Positions 34,589 to 44,287 are shown, counted from the stretch's first letter. The stretch is 64,000 nt of DNA from Methanospirillum hungatei (GCF_019263745.1 NZ_CP077107.1:2728001-2792000), one strand, 5' to 3'. Translations and numbers: made by a program. The notes: a model not told the origin generated them from the letters alone.

Positions 34589-35919
34589 TGCCGAAAGTAA
34601 TCGAGAATGTCGGGTGTCCATATTGTGGCTGCTCGTGTGATGATGTCAGGGTGACGGTTTCTGATGATGGAAAGGATATCCTTGAAGTAGAAAATGTCTG
34701 TGCAATCGGGACTGAGATTTTCAAACATGGATGTTCAAAGGATAGAATCAAACTCCCCAGACTACGCCAGCCAGATGGCTCAATGAAAGAGATCTCCTAC
34801 GATGAAGCCATAGAATGGACTGCACGGCATCTTATCAAGGCAAAAAAGCCCCTTATGTATGGTTTTGGCTCAACCAATTGTGAAGGACAGGCAGCAGCTG
34901 CACGAGTTATGGAAATTTCCGGTGGTATGCTTGATAACTGTGCAACTATCTGTCATGGTCCGTCCTTCCTTGCCATATTTGATAACGGGTACCCGACCTG
35001 TACCTTAGGAGAAGTGAAAAACCGTGCGGATGTAATCGTATACTGGGGTTCAAACCCGGCTCATGCACATCCCCGCCACATGTCACGATATTCTATCTTC
35101 CCTCGTGGGTTCTTCACTGGAAAAGGGCAGAAGAAGAGAACGGTCATTGTTATTGATCCCCGGTTCACAGACACTGCAAACGTGGCTGATTATCACCTGC
35201 AGGTTAAGCAGGGTCATGATTACGAACTCTTCAATGCATTCCGAATGGTCGTGAATGGCCATGGAGATGACCTTCCTGATGAGGTTGCCGGAATCAAGAA
35301 AGAGACTATCCTTGAAGTAGCAGAAATCATGAAGAATGCCCGGTTTGGAACAACATTCTTCGGTATGGGCCTGACACACTCTGATGGGAGAAATCACAAT
35401 ATCGATATTGCCATTTCGTTAACCCGTGACCTGAACAAGGTTTCAAAGTGGACGATCATGGCAATGCGGGGTCACTACAACATCGCCGGACCTGGTGTTG
35501 TCTGGTCATGGACCTTTGGATTCCCCTATTGTCTTGACCTTACCAAGCAGAACCATGCTCACATGAACCCTGGTGAGACCAGCTCGGTTGACATGGCAAT
35601 GCGTGACGAAGTGGACATGTTCATAAATATCGGTACCGATGCAGGGGCACACTTCCCATATCCAGCAGTGAAACAGCTCAAGAAACACCCTTGGGTTACT
35701 ATTGACCCGAGTATCAACATGGCATCCGAGATCTCTGACCTTCATATCCCGGTCTGTATCTGTGGTGTGGATGTAGGTGGTATCGTCTATCGTATGGATA
35801 ACGTGCCGATCCAGTTCAGGAAAGTTATTGAACCTCCGGAAGGAGTTATGGATGACGAGACTCTTCTGAACAAGATTGCTGATCGGATGGAAGAACTCAT
35901 TGCAAAGGGTGAGGCCTGA
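34588..35919 (+). CDS. fwdB: Formylmethanofuran dehydrogenase subunit B, set 2
   Basis: 443 residues, Mo/W bis-pterin subunit. [4Fe-4S] motif CPYCGCSCDD...CAIG; metal-ligand Cys in NCATICHGPS; FFGMGLTHSDGRNHN and NPAHAHPRHMSRYSIFPRGFF conserved. It reduces CO2 to formate inside the complex. Neighbouring starts and stops overlap by one base on both sides, implying coupled translation. Closely similar to set 3 FwdB over its whole length, including the loops that differ in set 1. Confidence 0.95.
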   Translation: MPKVIENVGCPYCGCSCDDVRVTVSDDGKDILEVENVCAIGTEIFKHGCSKDRIKLPRLRQPDGSMKEISYDEAIEWTARHLIKAKKPLMYGFGSTNCEGQAAAARVMEISGGMLDNCATICHGPSFLAIFDNGYPTCTLGEVKNRADVIVYWGSNPAHAHPRHMSRYSIFPRGFFTGKGQKKRTVIVIDPRFTDTANVADYHLQVKQGHDYELFNAFRMVVNGHGDDLPDEVAGIKKETILEVAEIMKNARFGTTFFGMGLTHSDGRNHNIDIAISLTRDLNKVSKWTIMAMRGHYNIAGPGVVWSWTFGFPYCLDLTKQNHAHMNPGETSSVDMAMRDEVDMFINIGTDAGAHFPYPAVKQLKKHPWVTIDPSINMASEISDLHIPVCICGVDVGGIVYRMDNVPIQFRKVIEPPEGVMDDETLLNKIADRMEELIAKGEA

Positions 35920-37634
35920 TGGCAGAACTTCTTATCAAGAACGGGTATGTCTTTGACCCGATTTCTGGAATTAAGGGAGACAAGGCAGATATTGCTATCA
36001 AAGATGGCAAGATTGTTGACAAGGTCTCATCAAAGGCACAGACCATTGATGCATCTGGCAAGACGGTCATGGCAGGTGGAGTGGACATTCATACGCATGT
36101 TGCCGGTCCAAAGGTAAACCTTGGTCGGGAAATGCGTCCTGAAGATAAATTCTTCCGTGGTGAATACCGGGGAGGTATTGTCAAGCAGGGGAAGCGTATG
36201 GAGATGGGATTTTCTATTCCGTCCACCTGGAAGACGGGTTACGCCTATGCCCGTATGGGATACACCTTCACCAACGAAGCCGCAATGCCCCCGCTTCTTG
36301 CACCTCACGTGCATGAAGAGTTCCGTGATACACCCATTCTTGACCAGGCAGCAATGCCCGTGTTCGGGAATAACTGGTTCTGCTTTGAATATATCAAAAA
36401 CAAAGAACTTGAGAACAATGCCTCATATATTGCATGGCTGCTCAATGCCACCAAGGGTATTGGTATCAAGGTCGTCAATCCGGGTGGAACCGAAGCCTGG
36501 GCATGGGGAGAGAACTGTACAACTATAAACGACCCTGTCCCGTACTTCGATATCACTCCGGCAGAGATTGTCAAAGGCCTTATTGAAGCAAACGAGTATC
36601 TCGGTCTACCCCACTCGGTCCATATCCATGGAAACAACCTTGGAAATCCGGGCAACTACAAGGATACTATTGATACATTACGACTTGCTGAAGGCATAAA
36701 AGCCAAAAACAAGTTTGGCAGAGAGCAGGTTCTTCATAACACCCATCTCCAGTTCCACAGTTACAAGGGCACTTCATGGGGTGACTTTGAATCTGGTGCC
36801 AAGGAAGTTATGGACTATGTCAACAGTAACAAAAACATTACTGTTGACATGGGGCAGGTTACTCTTGACGAAACAACCACGATGACCGCCGATGGTCCGT
36901 TTGAATATCACCTCAACCAGCTCAATCACATCAAGTGGGCAAATGTTGATGTTGAACTTGAGACCGGATCAGGCATCGTTCCCTATATCTATGACAAGAA
37001 TATCAAGGTCTGTGGAATCCAGTGGGCAATTGGTCTTGAAATCGCTCTCTTTGCAAAAGATCTGATGCGGGTCCATATCACGACGGATCACCCGAATGCA
37101 GGACCATTTACCCGGTATCCCCGTGTTATCAAGTGGCTGATGTCCCAGAAGGCACGTGAAGCAACCCTTGACACTATGAAGTGGAAGGACAAGGTCATCG
37201 CAGCAAGTAACATTGCATCAATGGATAAAGAACTTGGGCTGTATGAAATTGCCCAGATGACTCGTGCTGGTCCGGCAAAAGCCCTTGGTCTTTCAGATAT
37301 GTATGGAAGCCTTGCAAAAGGTGCTGATGGAAACATTGCTATCTATGATCTTGATGCGAACACGCTTCCGTCTGATCCAGAACTCATTGAAGCTGCATTC
37401 CTGAACACTGCATACACCTTTAAGGAAGGCATCATGGTTGTCAAAGACGGTCAGATTACCGCTGAGCCTCCCAAGTACACCCTCTGGACCAAGGTAAACA
37501 TAGCAGAGAATGCTCAGGTCATGCATGACATTAAAGAGAAATTTACCAAGAACTACACGGTAAATCTTGAGAATTATGCAGTATTTGATGAACATGTGCA
37601 TAACCCGCGGGCAATCGAACTGGATGTAGCATAA
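35919..37634 (+). CDS. fwdA: Formylmethanofuran dehydrogenase subunit A, set 2
   Basis: 571 residues, amidohydrolase subunit that condenses formate with methanofuran. Metal-site motifs: GVDIHTHVAGPKVNLGR (HxH), HSVHIHGNNLG, HNTHLQFHSYKG and TTDHPNAGPFTRYP. Highly similar to set 1 FwdA, including the first 50 residues (FDPISGIKGDKADIAIKDGK against FDVVSGVKGDKADIAIKDGK). Overlaps fwdB by one base; 13 bases before fwdC with the ribosome-binding site aaggagg between. Confidence 0.95.
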   Translation: MAELLIKNGYVFDPISGIKGDKADIAIKDGKIVDKVSSKAQTIDASGKTVMAGGVDIHTHVAGPKVNLGREMRPEDKFFRGEYRGGIVKQGKRMEMGFSIPSTWKTGYAYARMGYTFTNEAAMPPLLAPHVHEEFRDTPILDQAAMPVFGNNWFCFEYIKNKELENNASYIAWLLNATKGIGIKVVNPGGTEAWAWGENCTTINDPVPYFDITPAEIVKGLIEANEYLGLPHSVHIHGNNLGNPGNYKDTIDTLRLAEGIKAKNKFGREQVLHNTHLQFHSYKGTSWGDFESGAKEVMDYVNSNKNITVDMGQVTLDETTTMTADGPFEYHLNQLNHIKWANVDVELETGSGIVPYIYDKNIKVCGIQWAIGLEIALFAKDLMRVHITTDHPNAGPFTRYPRVIKWLMSQKAREATLDTMKWKDKVIAASNIASMDKELGLYEIAQMTRAGPAKALGLSDMYGSLAKGADGNIAIYDLDANTLPSDPELIEAAFLNTAYTFKEGIMVVKDGQITAEPPKYTLWTKVNIAENAQVMHDIKEKFTKNYTVNLENYAVFDEHVHNPRAIELDVA

Positions 37635-37647
37635 GGAGGAATGAGGA

Positions 37648-38448
37648 ATGGAAACCGTAACAATGACTCTGGTACAGCAGCCGGAATTATACCTTGAATG
37701 CTACAATGTTACCCCGGATCAGTTTGCTGGAAAGAGCCTTGCAGAGATTGCAGACCTCCCGGCACATGAAGGGAAGATCCAGTGGAAACTTGGGGACTTC
37801 TTCAAGTTTGAAGGAAAAGCCGGTGAAACCGCTGCAGATACAAAAATCGTGGTAAACGGGAATGTCCGGAAGATGAAGCGATTCGGACAGAAGATGTCTG
37901 CAGGTGAGGTAGTCATCAACAGTGATACCGATATGTATATCGGGGGCTGGATGACCGGTGGTACAATCACGGTAAAAGGGAATGCAGATACGTTCCTTGG
38001 TATTGCGATGGAAGGCGGGGAGATCCTGGTTGAGGGAGATGCCCAGAATCATGTCGGAAGTGCCTACCGTGGAGACTGGCGGGGTATGTCCGGAGGCCTT
38101 ATCCGGATAAAAGGAAATGCCGGAAATGATATCGGAACTGCTATGACTGGTGGAACCATCATCATCGAAGGTGATGCATTTATTCACGTTCTGACCCATG
38201 CAGAAGGGGGAACGGTTATCATCAAGGGAGATGTTGAGGGACGTGTCGGCGGTCAGATGGTAAAAGGAGACGCCTACATTTTCGGAAACCTGCTCTATCC
38301 ATTGCCTGGCTTTAAGAAAGTTGCAACCGTTGAGAAAGAAGTAGATGGAGCAACCTACACCTTTGACCAGTACATCGGAGACCTTGGTGAACGCAAGGAA
38401 AAGAAGAAGGGAGAAATTATCTACGGTAATCTCTACCTTAAAAAATAA
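37648..38448 (+). CDS. fwdC: Formylmethanofuran dehydrogenase subunit C, set 2
   Basis: 266 residues, beta-helical subunit. Repeats such as GGEILVEGDAQNHVGSAYRG and GGTIIIEGDAFIHVLTHAEG and the conserved YRGDWRGMSGG place it firmly. Same length as the set 1 copy. Preceded by aaggaggaatgagg (strong site). Last gene of fwd operon 2; a methyltransferase gene follows after about 100 bases. Confidence 0.94.
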   Translation: METVTMTLVQQPELYLECYNVTPDQFAGKSLAEIADLPAHEGKIQWKLGDFFKFEGKAGETAADTKIVVNGNVRKMKRFGQKMSAGEVVINSDTDMYIGGWMTGGTITVKGNADTFLGIAMEGGEILVEGDAQNHVGSAYRGDWRGMSGGLIRIKGNAGNDIGTAMTGGTIIIEGDAFIHVLTHAEGGTVIIKGDVEGRVGGQMVKGDAYIFGNLLYPLPGFKKVATVEKEVDGATYTFDQYIGDLGERKEKKKGEIIYGNLYLKK

Positions 38449-38551
38449 CCTTTTTTATCCACCAGCCTCCCTGTTCCGGAAATATGAAGAGAGGGAGATC
38501 GAACGGTATGTTTTTCTTTTTTTTTCAGATGTGGGGACAATGTGATACACT

Positions 38552-39598
38552 ATGAGTGACGAGATACAGGAAATCCTGAAAATCCCGGAATCTCCGGTAA
38601 TTGAAATTGTAGACGACCTGGTACAGGTATATAAAGAGTATATGGTCATAAAAGCAGCACTGAAACGAGATCTGTTTTCTTGGCTTTCGGAGAATGGCCC
38701 TGCAACTCCAGAAAAAATCGCTGTCGGAGCCGGTATCCGGCCGGAATTTATGACAAGCCTCCTTGGTATGCTGTATTATCTTGATATGGTTCGCAAAAAC
38801 GGAGATGAGTATGCGATTTCTCCTGCAGCACGGATGCATTTTGTCAAAAACAGTCCGTTCTACCAGGGGGATTATATCATGAATATCGCTGCAGATGATT
38901 CACCATGGAAGGATATTGATGTGTTTCTTACACATCCGGAGAAGAAACAGACATTTGACACCCTGTCAGCGGAGTCAGTTCGTTCAGAGGCGAATCTTGC
39001 CCTTCGGGGAACAATACAGAATGTGATAAATATACTGAAGACCTGGGATGGATTTTTATCTGCCAGATCGTTTTTGGAGGTTCAGAGTGGTCATGGTCTG
39101 TATGCCATAGCTGCCTGTCAGAATAATCCGAAGATGACAGCGACGGTTCTGACAGGTTCTGTTGATCCTTCTTTTGCAGAAGAGAATATCGAAAAATTCG
39201 GAATGAAAAACCGGATTCAGGTTGTTTCAGGTGATATTGAATCATACCAGGGATCTGCATCTGACATCGTTCTTGTTGCTCATGTACTGTATTCACATAT
39301 AGGGACATTGCCCGCAATCCTTTCCAAATTAGCATCCATGATCTCCCAAGGGGGCCTGTTCCTGTCAAATCACTGGTTTTCCTCTCCCCCGGTTGGAACA
39401 GGTATGCAAGGACTGTATGAACTAGAACTTGCAATTCATAACCGGTATCATCAGCTCCCGGATAAACGAGAATTCGAAAAATTATGTGATGATTGTGGTC
39501 TGATTATCCGCCAGTCAGGAGTTATCAGGTCACGGTATGGAGAGTCCTCTCTTCATCTGGCTCAGAAGAGTAATGGACAGTTACTTAACACTGTATGA
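38552..39598 (+). CDS. SAM-dependent methyltransferase with winged-helix dimerisation domain
   Basis: 348 residues. The N-terminal 100 residues form a winged-helix dimerisation domain as in O-methyltransferases (LFSWLSENGPATPEKIAVGAG; LGMLYYLDMVRKNGDEYAISP). A Rossmann-type methyltransferase domain follows, with motif I (FLEVQSGHGLYAIA, a weak form of the E/DxGxGxG signature) and post-motifs DIVLVAHVLYS and GGLFLSNHWF. The altered motif I could weaken SAM binding. It lies between fwd sets 2 and 3, 25 bases before a small gene, and may act on a cofactor or modify the enzyme (inference). Substrate unknown. Confidence 0.7.
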   Translation: MSDEIQEILKIPESPVIEIVDDLVQVYKEYMVIKAALKRDLFSWLSENGPATPEKIAVGAGIRPEFMTSLLGMLYYLDMVRKNGDEYAISPAARMHFVKNSPFYQGDYIMNIAADDSPWKDIDVFLTHPEKKQTFDTLSAESVRSEANLALRGTIQNVINILKTWDGFLSARSFLEVQSGHGLYAIAACQNNPKMTATVLTGSVDPSFAEENIEKFGMKNRIQVVSGDIESYQGSASDIVLVAHVLYSHIGTLPAILSKLASMISQGGLFLSNHWFSSPPVGTGMQGLYELELAIHNRYHQLPDKREFEKLCDDCGLIIRQSGVIRSRYGESSLHLAQKSNGQLLNTV

Positions 39599-39622
39599 AG
39601 AATAACCATGAAGGAGAGTATC

Positions 39623-39895
39623 ATGCCCCGCCCAGAACAAGAAGGATATACCCCTTTTAGCACCTTAACTGATGCAGAGCTGAAAGAAGCGATGCTGAAA
39701 CACATCAAAATGGGATATATTTTAAAATTCCCCGGAAAATCAAAGGAAGCAGAACAGGTTTCTCAGGACATTATAAATCGCCTTACGATTGAACAGATGA
39801 AGGAGATTAATCCTCATACGTTTTTCTTCAACAAACCGGGGAGTGAAAAACCGAAAAATCCCTATGATCTGGCTATTGAGCTTCTTGGAGAATAA
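39623..39895 (+). CDS. Small protein of unknown function
   Basis: 90 residues from the ATG at 39623, which has aaggagag seven bases upstream; the ATG at 39608 lacks a site. Helical and charged: TDAELKEAMLKHIKMGYILK, then SKEAEQVSQDIINRLTIEQMKEIN, ending NPYDLAIELLGE. No Cys and no signal peptide. I do not recognise it. Located between the methyltransferase and fwdD of set 3, in the same orientation with short gaps, so probably co-transcribed. Confidence 0.6.
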   Translation: MPRPEQEGYTPFSTLTDAELKEAMLKHIKMGYILKFPGKSKEAEQVSQDIINRLTIEQMKEINPHTFFFNKPGSEKPKNPYDLAIELLGE

Positions 39896-39937
39896 GAGGA
39901 TTCTGACAAAATTTTTTCATTTTTAGGTCTTTTGATT

Positions 39938-40360
39938 ATGATATCTCAACGCACTCTGACCATGATAACTCACCGGTCAATTGAAGAAGGTATCGCCATG
40001 GAGAAAGGGAAACAATCCAGGGAGTATTTTGATGCCTGTAGTGTTATTGAAATGAATGACCTTGATATGCTCCGGATGGGGATTGAAGAAGATTCTCCGG
40101 TTAGAGTTGTCAGTGAGTGCGGTGAAGTTGTAGTCACTGCCATTATCGGAATACAGGAACTCCCACCAGGCATGTGTCACATCAGACAAGGGGTCTGGGC
40201 AAACCAGATTGTTCCGATAAGAACCCAGTCAACTGGTGTTCCGCAGTACAGCGGGTTTCCGGTTACTGTAACCCCGGCCCCTGAATTACAAGTCAGGAGT
40301 GCTCGTGATCTGATATGTGAATCGGTTGGAATGTGGAGGGAAGATGGTGAAAATTCTTGA
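39938..40360 (+). CDS. fwdD: Formylmethanofuran dehydrogenase subunit D, set 3
   Basis: 140 residues from the ATG at 39938 (a TTG two codons earlier is less likely). Family signatures: MITHRSIEEGIAMEKGKQSR, CHIRQGVWANQIV, RTQSTGVPQYSGFPVTV. Close to set 2 FwdD and distant from set 1. Overlaps the start of fwdB by 17 bases. No fwdA or fwdC follows, so the product must combine with A and C of set 2 (or 1) to make an enzyme, if it is used. Confidence 0.88.
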   Translation: MISQRTLTMITHRSIEEGIAMEKGKQSREYFDACSVIEMNDLDMLRMGIEEDSPVRVVSECGEVVVTAIIGIQELPPGMCHIRQGVWANQIVPIRTQSTGVPQYSGFPVTVTPAPELQVRSARDLICESVGMWREDGENS

Positions 40361-41729
40361 AGGAATCGGGTGTCCATATTGTGGGTGCTCCTGTGATGAT
40401 GTCAGAGTAGTCGTTTCTGATGATGGAAAAAAGATCCTGGAGGTTGAAAATGCCTGTGCGATAGGGACAGAAATTTTTCTTCAGGCTACAAACCATGAGC
40501 GGATTACCCGGCCACGCCTCCGTCAGCCGGATGGGAGTTTCAGTGAAATTTCTTACGAGGAGGCCATTGATTTTGCTGCAAAAGCCATCCTGAACGCTAA
40601 AAAGCCCCTGATGTACGGATTTGGATCGACAACCTGTGAAGCACAGCGGGCAGCAGCACAACTGATGGAAATTGGTTGCGGGATTTTGGATAATTGTGCC
40701 TCTATCTGTCATGGGCCATCTCTCATGGCATTTTTTGACAATGGTCACCCGACCTGTACCCTTGGCGAGGTGAAAAACCGTGCAGATGTCATCCTGTACT
40801 GGGGGGCGAACCCGGTTCATGCCCATCCACGGCATATGTCCAGATATGCAATATATCCCTTAGGATTTTTCAAGGGAAATGGTTTTACTGAAAGAACGGT
40901 TATCGTGGTAGATCCCCGGAAAACCGACACTGCCGGGGTTGCTGATTATCACCTGCAGATCAAACAGGGCCATGATTATGATCTCTTGAATGCATTCCGG
41001 ATGGTCCTGTACGGGTATGAATCTGATATTCCAGAAATGGTTGCCGGAATTCCGAAACAATCTATCCTGGAAGTCTCGAAGATTTTGAAGGGAGCAAAAT
41101 TCGGTGTGTGCTTTTTTGGTATGGGCCTTACCCATACCGATGGACGAAATCACAATGTTGACATAGCAATCTCACTCATGCGGGACTTAAACGCTGTATC
41201 TAAATGGTCGATTATGGCAATGCGGGGCCATTTTAATATTGCCGGCCCAAACAGAGTATGGTGCTGGACCTATGGATTTCCCTATTGTGTTGATCTCACG
41301 AAAGGAGATTATGCTCACATGAATCCGGGGGAAACGAGTACGATTGATCTTGCCTCCCGTGACGAGATTGATCTCTTCATTAATATCGGAACCGATGCAG
41401 CGGCCCATTTTCCTATTGATGCGGTGAAAAAACTGAAAAAGCATACCTGGATAACCATTGATCCAAATGTGAGTATGGCTGCAGAAATTGCAGATCTCCA
41501 CATTCCGGTTGGAATTTCCGGGGTTGAAGTTCCGGGAATTGTGTACCGGATGGATAATGTTCCGATTCAGTATCGGAAAGTAATTGATATGCCTGAAGGG
41601 ATGCTATCTGATGAAGAGGTTTTAACTGGAATAGCAAACCGGTTAGAAGAGTTAATCCTTGAGAAAGCGAAAATATGCAGTCCGGATAGTTCTGAACCTA
41701 TATCTTTGGAATCAGTAATTTGTACGTAA
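40344..41729 (+). CDS. fwdB: Formylmethanofuran dehydrogenase subunit B, set 3
   Basis: 461 residues from the ATG at 40344 with ggaggg just before it; a GTG at 40317 is rejected. [4Fe-4S] motif CPYCGCSCDD...CAIG, metal-ligand Cys in NCASICHGPS, FFGMGLTHTDGRNHN conserved. It carries about 20 extra C-terminal residues compared with set 2 (ending CSPDSSEPISLESVICT). It is the end of the partial third set, without fwdA or fwdC; a hairpin follows. All active-site features are intact, so this is not an obvious pseudogene. Confidence 0.92.
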   Translation: MVKILEGIGCPYCGCSCDDVRVVVSDDGKKILEVENACAIGTEIFLQATNHERITRPRLRQPDGSFSEISYEEAIDFAAKAILNAKKPLMYGFGSTTCEAQRAAAQLMEIGCGILDNCASICHGPSLMAFFDNGHPTCTLGEVKNRADVILYWGANPVHAHPRHMSRYAIYPLGFFKGNGFTERTVIVVDPRKTDTAGVADYHLQIKQGHDYDLLNAFRMVLYGYESDIPEMVAGIPKQSILEVSKILKGAKFGVCFFGMGLTHTDGRNHNVDIAISLMRDLNAVSKWSIMAMRGHFNIAGPNRVWCWTYGFPYCVDLTKGDYAHMNPGETSTIDLASRDEIDLFINIGTDAAAHFPIDAVKKLKKHTWITIDPNVSMAAEIADLHIPVGISGVEVPGIVYRMDNVPIQYRKVIDMPEGMLSDEEVLTGIANRLEELILEKAKICSPDSSEPISLESVICT

Positions 41730-41785
41730 AAAATATCTGCAAATAGCCGATTTTTCGGAATTTGAGCAGAAAACACGATAACTAT

Positions 41786-41816
41786 TTTTCAGTAGCAATA
41801 AGGAAATTACTGAAAA
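41786..41816. terminator. Hairpin between convergent fwdB (set 3) and mvhD
   Basis: Perfect nine-base inverted repeat TTTTCAGTA (41786-41794) and TACTGAAAA (41808-41816), in an A/T-rich gap between two convergent genes. Confidence 0.55.
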
Positions 41817-41835
41817 TTACGTAGAAAAAAAATAT

Positions 41836-42258
41836 TTATTTTTTGAATTCCTTGATCGGGCTGGGACCAAGTTCCTTGACGGTGTTGGTAACATCTTCCA
41901 TGACAGTTGCCCACTTTGCACCCTCGGATGCTGAGACAAAGGTCATACGGAAACGTCTGTCATCAAGACCGATGTTTTTAAGCAGGGACTTGATCATGAA
42001 CATACGCTTTGCTGCTTTGTAGTTACCTTCAAGGTAGTGACAGTCACCAAAGTGACATCCGGAGACGAGGACACCGTCTGCACCCTCAACAAATGCCTTG
42101 AGGATGAAGAGCATGTCAACACGACCGGTACACATAACACGGATTGCACGGACCGTTGGTGGGTACTGAATACGTGCACCACCGGCAAGGTCAGCACCTG
42201 CGTAGGAACACCAGTTGCAGATGATAGCGAGAATCTGTGGTTTCCATTCGTCTGCCAT
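41836..42258 (-). CDS. mvhD: MvhD, [2Fe-2S] electron-transfer subunit of the Hdr complex
   Basis: 140 residues, MvhD/FlpD family. Cys ligands are seen in ILAIICNWCSYAGAD, VMCTGRVD and SGCHFGDCHYLEGN. MvhD links HdrA to the electron-supplying enzyme: in many methanogens the MvhAG hydrogenase, here more likely formate dehydrogenase, whose genes lie 5.6 kb away with no mvhA or mvhG in view. The start overlaps the hdrA stop by one base. Last gene of the hdr operon. Confidence 0.95.
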   Translation of the reverse strand: MADEWKPQILAIICNWCSYAGADLAGGARIQYPPTVRAIRVMCTGRVDMLFILKAFVEGADGVLVSGCHFGDCHYLEGNYKAAKRMFMIKSLLKNIGLDDRRFRMTFVSASEGAKWATVMEDVTNTVKELGPSPIKEFKK

Positions 42259-44273
42259 TACTGTTCTCCTCCTGCAAAGAATGCATCAATCTGTGCTGCG
42301 ATCTGTGGTGTGGTAAAGTGCTGCATCTTGATTGCTCCACCTGGACAGAATCCTCCACAGGTACCACAGCCTTTACACTTGGCTTCGGTAACAACCATGA
42401 CGGTTCTGCCATCCTTCTCACCAAGGGCGAGTGCAGAGTATGGACAGAGGTTCACACACATTCCACAACCGGCACACAGTTCGTCAATACACATGGCAAA
42501 GTATGGCTCAAGCTCGACTTTACCCATGTGAATCGGGATAGATGCTGCTGATGCTGCACCTTCTGCCTGTGCAACTGCGTCAGGAATGTCTTTTGGACCC
42601 TGACAGACACCGGCGAGGAACACTCCTGCAGTGGTAGTTCCACAGGGGTTTAATTTCGGGTGTGCTTCAAGCATCCAGCCGTCCTGTGATGCAGATACAC
42701 CGAACTTCTTCCGAAGAACGTTTGCACCTTCATTGGGCTGTGCTGCGGCTGCAAGGACAAGCAGATCGACTTCTACATCGACCGGGCGACCGAGCAGGGT
42801 ATCTTCAGTATAGACGTGGAGGTTCTTGGTTGCTGGATCCTCAAGCACATTGGCGACACGTCCACGGATGAACTTGGCACCCTCATGCTGGATACGGTAG
42901 TAGAACTCCTCGTACATCTTACCAAAGGACCGGATATCCATGTAGAAGAGGTATGCAACAGCACCTGGAATCTTCTCCATGATCTGGTGAGCATGCTTGA
43001 GTGAGTACATACAACAGAACCGGGAACAGTATGGCTTTCCGATTCCGGTGTTGTCTCTGGATCCTGCACACAGCACAAATCCAACCTTCATCGGGGTCTT
43101 GCCATCGCTTGGACGGACAAGGTGACCACCGGTCGGACCGGATGCACAGATCAGACGCTCGAACTCGAGAGCATTGATGACGTTATCAAACTGCTTGTAT
43201 CCCCACTCTCTCTTGTTCTCAACCGGGAAGAGTTCGTATCCGGTTGCAAGGATTGCGGTTCCGACTTTGTACTTGACAAATTCGTCCTGCATCTCAAGGT
43301 CAATTGCCTTCTTTTCACCACAGGCCTCGACACACAGACCACACTTGACACAGGAATCAAAGTCGACGGTGTAGATGAGTGGCATGACCTGGGCGTGGTA
43401 GATGTAGATAGCCTTGCGTGGTGCCATTCCCATCTCGAACGGGTTTGGCTTGATGACCGGACAGACTGCAGCACAGTCTCCACAACCATTACAGCCACCA
43501 CCAACGATTCCCTTGGCAGCTGCTTCGACCGGGTTCATAACTCCACGGGCTTTCTTCCGGAGAGTGACTTCGAAGTTACCGATGTATCCTTCTACGGTCT
43601 CAACCTCATGGTAGGTCAGAAGTTCGATGTTCGGGTGACGTCCGACATCCACCATCTTTGGTGTCAGAATACACTGTGAACAGTCAAGGGTCGGGAAGGT
43701 CTTGTCAAGCTGGGACATACGGCCACCGACGGTCGGGGTCCGCTCAACCAGGTAGGTCTTGATTCCTGCACTTGCAAGGTCAAGGGCTGCCTGAATACCG
43801 GCAACTCCTGCTCCGACAACCATTGCGGTAGGCTCTACCGGAACGCTCTTTGGAACAAGGTCTTCAAGCATTGTTGCCTTTGCAACTGCCATTCTGACCT
43901 GGTCCTTTGCCTTCTCGGTTGCTTCGTCCCACATACCATGCATGTGAACCCATGAGTTCTGCTCACGGATGTTTGCCATCTCAAACCGGAATGGATTTAA
44001 TCCTCCTTCCTTGGTTGCTGTACGGAAGGTTGGTTCGTGAAGACGGGGGGAACATGCTGCGACAACAACACCGGTCAGGTTGTGTTCCTTGATTGCATCA
44101 TCAATCTTCTTCTGACCCGGTGTTGAGCACATGTACTGATATTCGTCAGCTACGGCGACAAAGGGAAGTGTTTTTGCGTAGTCGACGACATCTTTGATTG
44201 AGAGGGAACCGGCGATATTGGTACCACAGTGGCACAGGAAGACACCGATTCTTGGTTCAGTATTTTCTGCCAT
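42258..44273 (-). CDS. hdrA: Heterodisulfide reductase subunit A (flavin bifurcation subunit)
   Basis: 671 residues. N-terminal GVFLCHCGTNIAG domain; FAD-binding thioredoxin-reductase-like core (VVGAGVAGIQAALDLASAG and VERTPTVGGRMSQLDKTF); Cys site LDCSQCILTPKM; an inserted ferredoxin pair (CNGCGDCAAVCPV; CVKCGLCVEACGEKKAI); a C-terminal ferredoxin pair (CAGCGMCVNLCPYSAL; CKGCGTCGGFCPGGAI). The FAD bifurcates electrons between CoM-S-S-CoB (through HdrCB) and ferredoxin. No selenocysteine. Fourteen bases after hdrB. Confidence 0.96.
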   Translation of the reverse strand: MAENTEPRIGVFLCHCGTNIAGSLSIKDVVDYAKTLPFVAVADEYQYMCSTPGQKKIDDAIKEHNLTGVVVAACSPRLHEPTFRTATKEGGLNPFRFEMANIREQNSWVHMHGMWDEATEKAKDQVRMAVAKATMLEDLVPKSVPVEPTAMVVGAGVAGIQAALDLASAGIKTYLVERTPTVGGRMSQLDKTFPTLDCSQCILTPKMVDVGRHPNIELLTYHEVETVEGYIGNFEVTLRKKARGVMNPVEAAAKGIVGGGCNGCGDCAAVCPVIKPNPFEMGMAPRKAIYIYHAQVMPLIYTVDFDSCVKCGLCVEACGEKKAIDLEMQDEFVKYKVGTAILATGYELFPVENKREWGYKQFDNVINALEFERLICASGPTGGHLVRPSDGKTPMKVGFVLCAGSRDNTGIGKPYCSRFCCMYSLKHAHQIMEKIPGAVAYLFYMDIRSFGKMYEEFYYRIQHEGAKFIRGRVANVLEDPATKNLHVYTEDTLLGRPVDVEVDLLVLAAAAQPNEGANVLRKKFGVSASQDGWMLEAHPKLNPCGTTTAGVFLAGVCQGPKDIPDAVAQAEGAASAASIPIHMGKVELEPYFAMCIDELCAGCGMCVNLCPYSALALGEKDGRTVMVVTEAKCKGCGTCGGFCPGGAIKMQHFTTPQIAAQIDAFFAGGEQ

Positions 44274-44287
44274 ATCTTTGTCCTCCC

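Noticed and set aside
42037-43679. Long plus-strand frames antisense to hdrA
   Set aside because: Shadow frames caused by the codon bias of hdrA; hdrA is certain.
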